A stretch of 64,000 bases of DNA. It comes from Lagopus muta. Its lineage: Eukaryota > Chordata > Aves > Galliformes > Phasianidae. This document shows, one piece after another, positions 57,891 through 64,000 of the stretch. The stretch spans positions 183,351,777 to 183,415,776 of the forward strand of contig NC_064433.1 of assembly GCF_023343835.1 (NCBI RefSeq). The letters are read 5' to 3'. Under the pieces are notes generated by a model, which saw only the letters and a list, made by a program, of their open reading frames with translations, was not told where the DNA came from and ran no database searches. Numbering within the stretch: the stretch's first letter is position 1; the number at the start of each line of letters is the position of its first letter. A program made the position numbers and the translations under genes.

Positions 57891-60800
57891 GATCAGTTAA
57901 AACTGTAATAGACTCAGGTTTTTAGCTTTGGCCCCTCTTCCTGGTGCTGGGCTTGCCCCTCTCCAGCACCTCTGGGTCCCAGGCTGATGGCATTACTCTG
58001 GCCTTGGTGAATCTTACACAGCTGTCAGCATCTGGATCCTTTGCCAGGAAGAATGAGGTTCAGGCTGATGGTTTCTTCTTTCCAAAAATTTAACTGGTGG
58101 AATGAATATATAAGTTATGTTCCTTGATGTATCTTACGTGTCTTACATGACGTATTTTTTGTGCAAGTTGTTTTAGTTTGTGTTTTTGTTTGTTAGTTTC
58201 CCTGGCACAAAAGGCACTAATATGTGCATTACATATTTGAACTCCTAAACCACAGCCTCATTCGTACCTCTTGCTTACCTGAAAATAAGAAATTCTTGTT
58301 ATATTAAGAAGTCCTATTGATTTTGATTGATGCCACTCCTTCTCAAAGAGAAAGATTGCAGGGATGGATAGGACCAAACTCATCAGTTATTTCTGCAAAG
58401 TCTGCGTGTGGATGAGCTGAAGCCAAGGAGTGAGTTGGTTATGTATGTAACTACAGGAGCTGTCCCACAGAGCTGGACATAGTGGGAAGTGACTGAAACC
58501 TGTGCTACCAGAGATGCTGCCAAAAGATGACTGTCAAAGTCAGCGACTGGGATACCTTTAACAAGTAAAAAACTGATCAGCATCCCTGGTGAAGAAATAT
58601 GTGGAATCCTCTTCTTCCATTTTACCCAAGTTGGCTTTTGGAGTAGGCTTCTCTTGAAAATTCAAGCTGTGTTCTTTATTCTAGTAATGGACATTCCACT
58701 TCACCGAAAATGTTCCGTTGTGTATTCCACCTTCTGCTTTCATCTCTTGTAAAGAAAGATACAGATCTCCTGGATAAACTTTGTCTCATCTCGCTGCAGA
58801 CCTTTCTGATGCACATCTGTGCCAGTTCCTGGATTTCTTTTTGTAGACAATGGGAATGAAGTGATTCATCTCAGTTTTATCCCCAGCAACTGCAAGGAGA
58901 GCCTACAGTAATTCAAGTGTGAACACCTACACAGAACTCCCTCCTCATCGTGCTTAAGGGTCAAAAAGTGCACTGAATTTGGCTTGTTCTCCACTCCAAA
59001 AAAGGAAGGAGTTATTAACTTATGTTCTTCCTCTTTTCCATGTTAGCTAAATCTGTTGACAACTGAAAAGAGAGCAGAGATTTATAGTCTGGTTTTCTCA
59101 TATAGCCACGTTTCCTCATGTATCAGTATACATCTGTCTACTTTGTTCTCCGTTAGTTTCTGTAACCTTTGGACAGTTTTAAGTGCATTTGTCAGAGGAG
59201 TAGAAGTAATAAGTTATGTCACATTTTACATTTAAGCAAAGGTGGAGATGGCAAGGGTATCCATGTCAGTTTTTCCATTAATGAAAATGCTTGTTTCTTT
59301 TTCAACATAAGGAAATACCTTGATGAGAAAGATGTCATGAACATGTGGAAACTTCTCTTGAATCAGACTTCCATTGAGTTGGAGAAATATAGAAATATAT
59401 AACCTTTTGTCTCCCATTTTTTTGCATTTCCTTCTTTTCCTGTGCTTTCTCTGGTGCCTGCAAAGTGCTTTGTTCTATTGAAAACAAAGCATATACTAAC
59501 TTCTCTTCCCTGTGACTCTCATTTTCTGGAAACTAGAATAGAATCTAGTTTGGATTCCCTTATCTCCCTAATAGGTACAGAAAACCACCCTGTCCTCAGC
59601 AGGGTCAGTGCACTTCATTTCAAATAACTCAGCTGAGCAAAAATAGATGCCCACTGTGACAGAGATGAATCATTTCCTAAGCTTCCTTGACTTGATTTCA
59701 GTTGAGTAGTTGGGTACACAGACACCTATAGCATGTACCAGAAGGAGCTGAACCTGTCCAGCCTTGGTTGTTCCTACTCATCGAGTTACTGAAATTTCTG
59801 CATAGTCTGACTTCTGCAAGTCTTAGGAAGAAGTGGCTATGACCAGTGGCTCATCACAGAAGATAAAAGTACATTTCAGATGCAGTGCAACTGATGTACA
59901 GAAAAAAAAACATTAGCATGTAAACTTTTCATATCTTGTATCATTGTTAGATGTATGACCTTTGTTTTCAATGTGTACCTATGTATGACTAGCCAGGGGG
60001 GTGAGCATGCAGAGCACTTTGGCTAATCTGGACTGTAACAGGGGCTGATAGCTGCTGAGCTCTTAGGAAACCAGGCTTTTATTTGGAGAATAAATGGGAT
60101 TGAGTTCTTGGGAAACTTGGACCCAGGTGTTGGTGTGGAACACGGGGACTTAGAAGGATTGTAATCTGCAGTGATGCTGGGCTCTCTGAAAATTGTTACA
60201 GAATACAGGTGCTCAACATTTATGAAAACCTCCTGTGTTATCTTCGTTTGAATTTCTGGAAATAAACCCCCCAAGTTATTGCATACTTGGTAGTATTTTA
60301 GCTTTGTGACTCCACCAGGGACCAACTTCATGCGGAGGCGGTGTGGCTGACAGAATATTGTTGTTTCAAATCCTTTTGTGAGCTGACTCTGGCCAAGCAT
60401 GCTGTTATAAAGTGTCTTTGAAAGCATATCGAGGTGTTATGCCGCCTCATTTTTGCTGGGTGATGCATGACTCTTCAGATTGCCTGTATTTATATGTTCT
60501 TTCCTCCTTTTGATTATTTGCAGTATGGGAACAACTCCTGTCATTGATGAGTAAATTGCTGGTATTTTTAATTCCTGTGGGTGTTTGGTTTATTAGGGTG
60601 AGGGGGTTGTGTGGCATGTGTTTGAAAGAAAATCAGAACATTTAACAGTACAGTTTTCTTTCTTACTAAGGTGTTTTTTAAACAGGGAGATAAAAAAGGA
60701 TCCAAAGAAGAAACGAGACAGCACGTGAACTGTAGGAAGTATACACGTATTGTTTAAACCAAGCACAATCAGTTCTTAGTTTGTAGATAGAGATAAAGGC

Positions 60801-61308
60801 ACTGCCAAAATAAAAGTAGTAAAATAAATCTGTCTTTTTATCTGTATTTCCTTCTTGTCCTAAGGTGAGTACCTTCTCATGCAGGTATTATTTCTATTTC
60901 TTGATTAAGTTAGTATTTCTTAAAAGCAAACAAAAAATACCCAAAATAACAGCATTTTAAAACAAGCAAACAAGATATTTGAAGACACTTCTGTTTTCTG
61001 TTCTTCTGTTTCTCTTTGCTCTCAGACTCTTATTGCTGTAATTGTAGCTTAGCATGAGGCTGTCTGAATTTGTGTCAAGAACTTGGTCATTTTCTGCGTG
61101 CCTGTTTTACTCTGATTTAAGGTGGAAGCTTATACAGTAAATACCATAAATAGCAGGAGTAATTCTGAATTGTGTTTAGGATTTCCATAATGACTTTTGT
61201 CTGTATTCACATATAGGAGATAGCAACGCTGTCCAGAGCTCTTCTATGCACAGAATATCCTGAGCTCTGGAATTGGCTTATTCCACTGATAGTCCTGTAG
61301 CACCAGGA

Positions 61309-61870
61309 AATCACAGAATCTCAGAATGGTTTGGGCTTCAAGGAACCTTTAAGATCATCCAGTTCCAACCCCCTGCTATAGGCAGGAATACCTCCCACTA
61401 GACCAGGTTGTTCACATCCCCATCCAGCCTGGCCTTCAATGCTCCCAGAGAGGGGGCATCCACAACCTCACTAGGCAACTTCTTCCAGTGTCTTACCACC
61501 CTCACAGTAAATAATTTCTTCTTGATATCTAGTCTAAATCTACCCTCTTCCGATTTAAAGCCATTTTCCCCTCGTTCTGTTACTACCTGCCCTTATAAAA
61601 AGTCCCTCTCCAACTTTTCCTGCAGGCCCCATTCGGGTTCTGGAATGATGCTATGAGGTCCCTCTGGAGACTTCTCCAGCCTGAACAACCCCAGCTCTTT
61701 CAGCCTGTCCCCATAGGAGAGGTGCTCCAGCCCTCTGATCATCCTTATGGCCCCCCTTTGGGCCTGCTCCAACAGCTCCATGTCCTTCTTGTTTTGAGGG
61801 CGGTACTCTAGGTGGGCTCTTATAAGAGCAGAGTAGAGAGGCAGAAACACCTCCTTTGACCTGCTGGATT
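61309..61870 (-). mobile_element. CR1 (antisense), about 560 bp
   Basis: It starts AATCACAGAATCTCAGAATG then GTTTGGGCTTCAAGGAACCT, and continues through AGGTGCTCCAGCCCTCTGAT and CTCCAACAGCTCCATGTCCT to CCTCCTTTGACCTGCTGG. The reverse frame keeps [20 protein letters not shown] with indels. Confidence 0.93.
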
Positions 61871-62045
61871 TGGGTTCCTGAGTTGCCTTTTTGCTAGTGA
61901 ATGTCATACTGCATCAGGAGGACTGTGGTTGTGGTTGTGACTCTTTTGACCAGTGCTTGAGCTGGTCAAAAGGAGAGCTGTGAGGTGGGACAAAGCCTGA
62001 GAGACTGCTGGCTGGATGTCCTGGAGATGTGGAATCCTAAAAGCC

Positions 62046-62079
62046 TAGAATATCTTGAGTTCAAAGGGACCCACTAGGA
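62046..62079 (-). mobile_element. Remnant of a CR1 3' end (antisense)
   Basis: CTAGAATATCTTGAGTTCAA then AGGGACCCACTAGGAT is the start of an antisense CR1 of the AGAATATC-tail type. It stops where the next CR1 begins. Confidence 0.6.
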
Positions 62080-62305
62080 TCACAGAATCATAATGGTCTG
62101 GGTTGAAAAGGATCACAAAGATCAACACGTTCCAACCCCCTGCTATGTGCAGGGTCACCAACCACCAGACCAGGCTGCCCAGAGCCACATCCAGCCTGGC
62201 CTTGAATGCCTGCAGGCATGGGGCATCCACAGCCTCCTTGGGCAGCCTGTTCCAGTGTGTCACCACCCTCTGAGTGAAAAACTCCCTTCTAATATCAAAC
62301 CTAAG
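62080..62305 (-). mobile_element. CR1 3' fragment (antisense)
   Basis: TCACAGAATCATAATGGTCT, GGGTTGAAAAGGATCACAAA, GGCTGCCCAGAGCCACATCC and GCATCCACAGCCTCCTTGGG identify about 225 bp of a CR1 3' end. Confidence 0.92.
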
Positions 62306-62307
62306 AA

Positions 62308-62600
62308 TAGAATAATGGAATAGTCGAAAATTCTGTGTTAGAAGTGGCCCATGAGCTCCATGCCGTTCCCTCAGGCCCTGTCACACAGAGCAGAGCTCAG
62401 CGCTGCCCTCCGCTCCCTATGAGGAGCTGCAGCCGCCATCAGGCCTCTCCTCAGCCTGCTCTGCTCTGGGCTGAGCAACCACGGACCTCAGCCCCTCCTT
62501 ATCCATCTTGCTCTTTAGGCCCTTCACCATCTTAGTAAATCTACTTTGGATGCTCCCAAATAGTTTTTCGTTCTTCTGATATTGTGGTGCCCAGATGCAT
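62308..62600 (-). mobile_element. CR1 (antisense) of a different subfamily
   Basis: GAATAATGGAATAGTCGAAA then GTTAGAAGTGGCCCATGAGC, CTATGAGGAGCTGCAGCCGC, GGCCCTTCACCATCTTAGTA and ATATTGTGGTGCCCAGATGC follow the CR1 order with the AGAGCAGAGCTCAGCGCTGC type of 3' UTR. Confidence 0.8.
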
Positions 62601-62811
62601 TGCTGATCTCCCTGAGGACCTTCTGTCTGTCACTGTGTGGTGTTTCTTCAAGCCTGAATTACTGGAGCTTCTCTACCTCAACCATGTTTTCATGACCCAG
62701 AAATATTGTTTTCTCAGAGGAGTTCTTGGAGTTCAGTTCTACCCTCAGAGCGTCTTAGATTTTAAAACAAAGGCTCTGGCTCCTTCTGAACGGCCCCAAA
62801 AGTAGAGCAGT

Positions 62812-63168
62812 AGCCTGCTGTGTAGGAAAGTGCAAGGTCTGGAGCACGGGCCTTGTGAGGAGCGGCTGGAGGAGCTGGGATCATTCAGTACGGAGAAAGG
62901 AGGCTCAGGAGAGACCTCACTGCTCTCTATAACTACCTGAAGGGAGGTTGCAGTGACCTGGGGGTCGGCCTCTTTTCTCATGTAACTGGTAATAGCACTA
63001 GAGGGAATGGCTTCAGGCTACGCCAGGGGAGTTTTAGGCTGGATGTTAAGAAATACTACTTTTCTGAAAGAGTGGTCAGGCGGTGGAATGGACTGCCCAG
63101 GAAGGTGGTGGAGTCACTGACCCTGGAGGTGTTCAAGGAACGTTTGGATTCTGTGTTGAGGGACATAT
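62812..63168 (+). mobile_element. CR1 C-terminal fragment (sense), interrupted before its 3' end
   Basis: AAGGTCTGGAGCACGGGCCT, CTCTCTATAACTACCTGAAG and CTGCCCAGGAAGGTGGTGGA mark the ORF2 C-terminal region (reading [20 protein letters not shown]). It breaks at TTGAGGGACAT, just before the usual 3' UTR, where another CR1 begins in its 5' coding part. Confidence 0.88.
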
Positions 63169-64000
63169 TTTTCCTCTTCAGGAAAGATAGGCAAGGAAGG
63201 GGGGGTGGTGGTGTGGCTCTCTACGTCAGGGAATGCTTTTACGCTACTGAGATTATGACTGGGGACGATAACATTGAATCCCTGTGGGTAAAGATCAGAG
63301 GAAGGGCTGACAAGACAGGCACCCTGGTGGGCATCTGTTATAGACCTCCAAATCAGGATGAAGAGACAGACGAGGTATTCTATAAGCAGCTGGCACAAGC
63401 TGCACAGTCGCCTGCCCTTGCCCTCATGGGGGACTTTAACTTCCCTGACATATGCTGGGAGTATAGAACAGCACAGAGGAAGCAGTCTAGGAGGTTTCTG
63501 GAATGCGTAGAGGACAACTTCCTGATATAGCTGGTCAGAGAGCCCACGAGAGGAACTGCCCCACTAGACCTGCTGTTCACAAACAGGGAAGGTTTGGTGG
63601 GAGATGTGGAGGTTGGAGGCTGTCTTGGACAGAGTGACCATGAAATGATAGACTTCGTGATTCATGGAGGGGGAATAGTAAAATTGCTACCTTGGACTTC
63701 AGGAGGGCGGACTTTGAATTGTTCAAGGGACTAATAGGGGGAGTCCCCTGGCATTCAGTCTTAGCGAGTAAAGGGGTCCAAGAGAGCTGGTTGCTCTTCA
63801 AGAAGGAAGTCTTAAGGGCGCAGGAGCAGGCAGTCCCCCTGAGCTGCAAAATGAGCCGGCGGGGAAGAAGACCGGCGTGGATGAATAGGGAGCTATTCTT
63901 GAGGCTCCGGGAGAAAAAGAGAATCTACTGCCTGTGGAAAGAGGGACAGGCCACTCAGAATGAATACAGGAAAGTTGTTAGGATGTGTAGAGGTGAAATC
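63169..64000 (+). mobile_element. CR1 ORF2 endonuclease region (sense), cut by window edge
   Basis: The frame begins [20 protein letters not shown] and carries the apurinic-like endonuclease motifs YRPPN and [14 protein letters not shown], then SDHEMIDFVI after a stop. An in-frame TAG lies at 63528-63530, and a frameshift near 63660-63680 is followed by recognisable CR1 coding in another frame (ATLDFRRADFELFKG, RRGRRPAWMNREL) to the edge. The copy is therefore dead but long. It probably continues into RT beyond the window. Confidence 0.92.

Larger units (their letters stand above)
51336..64000 (+). other. MTMR2: MTMR2 intron 1 (right end outside window)
   Basis: The intron starts at GTAACG. 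I looked for the next MTMR2 exon (human residues around [20 protein letters not shown]) and found no match before the right edge. The stretch from 52.3 to 61.3 kb is nearly free of CR1 and holds only homopolymers (T23 at 54346, G17 at 56851, A19 at 57872) and AT-rich DNA without recognisable genes. From 61.3 kb to the edge it is packed with CR1 fragments. Confidence 0.8.

Noticed and set aside
60680..60730. Possible small exon after TTTAAACAG reading EIKKDPKKKRDST before a stop
   Set aside because: It does not match the second MTMR2 exon, has no donor, and stops at once. Chance is the simpler reading.

Overview
This is vertebrate nuclear DNA, almost certainly from a bird and probably a galliform such as chicken. 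It is intron-rich and gene-poor. At least 25 fragments of the CR1 LINE, the dominant avian retrotransposon, lie on both strands, recognisable by the tail (ATTCTRTG)n or its complement CACAGAATCACAGAATC, and no mammalian Alu or L1 is visible. The spliced genes present match the vertebrate MAML2-MTMR2 neighbourhood (human 11q21; chicken chromosome 1 from memory).

Layout. Positions 1-22086 are an intron of MAML2 (+ strand). The last three coding exons of MAML2 follow at 22087-22290, 25330-25441 and 29574-30553, with a 3' untranslated region of about 3-4 kb (candidate poly(A) signals at 33589, 33630 and 34344). About 16.5 kb of intergenic DNA follows, with CR1 copies concentrated at 44.7-47.9 kb and 50.2-50.8 kb. 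A CpG island at about 50.87-51.54 kb holds the first coding exon of MTMR2 (+ strand, ATG at 51253, donor at 51336). The rest, to 64000, is MTMR2 intron 1, CR1-poor until 61.3 kb and then packed with CR1 fragments to the right edge.

Function. MAML2 is the nuclear Mastermind-like co-activator of Notch/RBPJ transcription. MTMR2 is a phosphoinositide 3-phosphatase of the endosomal system. They are neighbours in the same orientation, with no sign of a shared promoter or pathway.

No prokaryotic features, CRISPR array, tRNA, rRNA or clearly new biological system was found. The points most worth checking are a candidate alternative MAML2 terminal exon at about 21724-21919, a strong-context upstream ORF in the MTMR2 leader, a very long homopurine tract at 18.56-19.02 kb, an ankyrin-like antisense reading frame at 14.3-14.6 kb, and several nested or inverted CR1 arrangements. 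Exon boundaries were read from splice signals, phase and remembered human proteins; repeat ends are accurate to about 10-20 bp.
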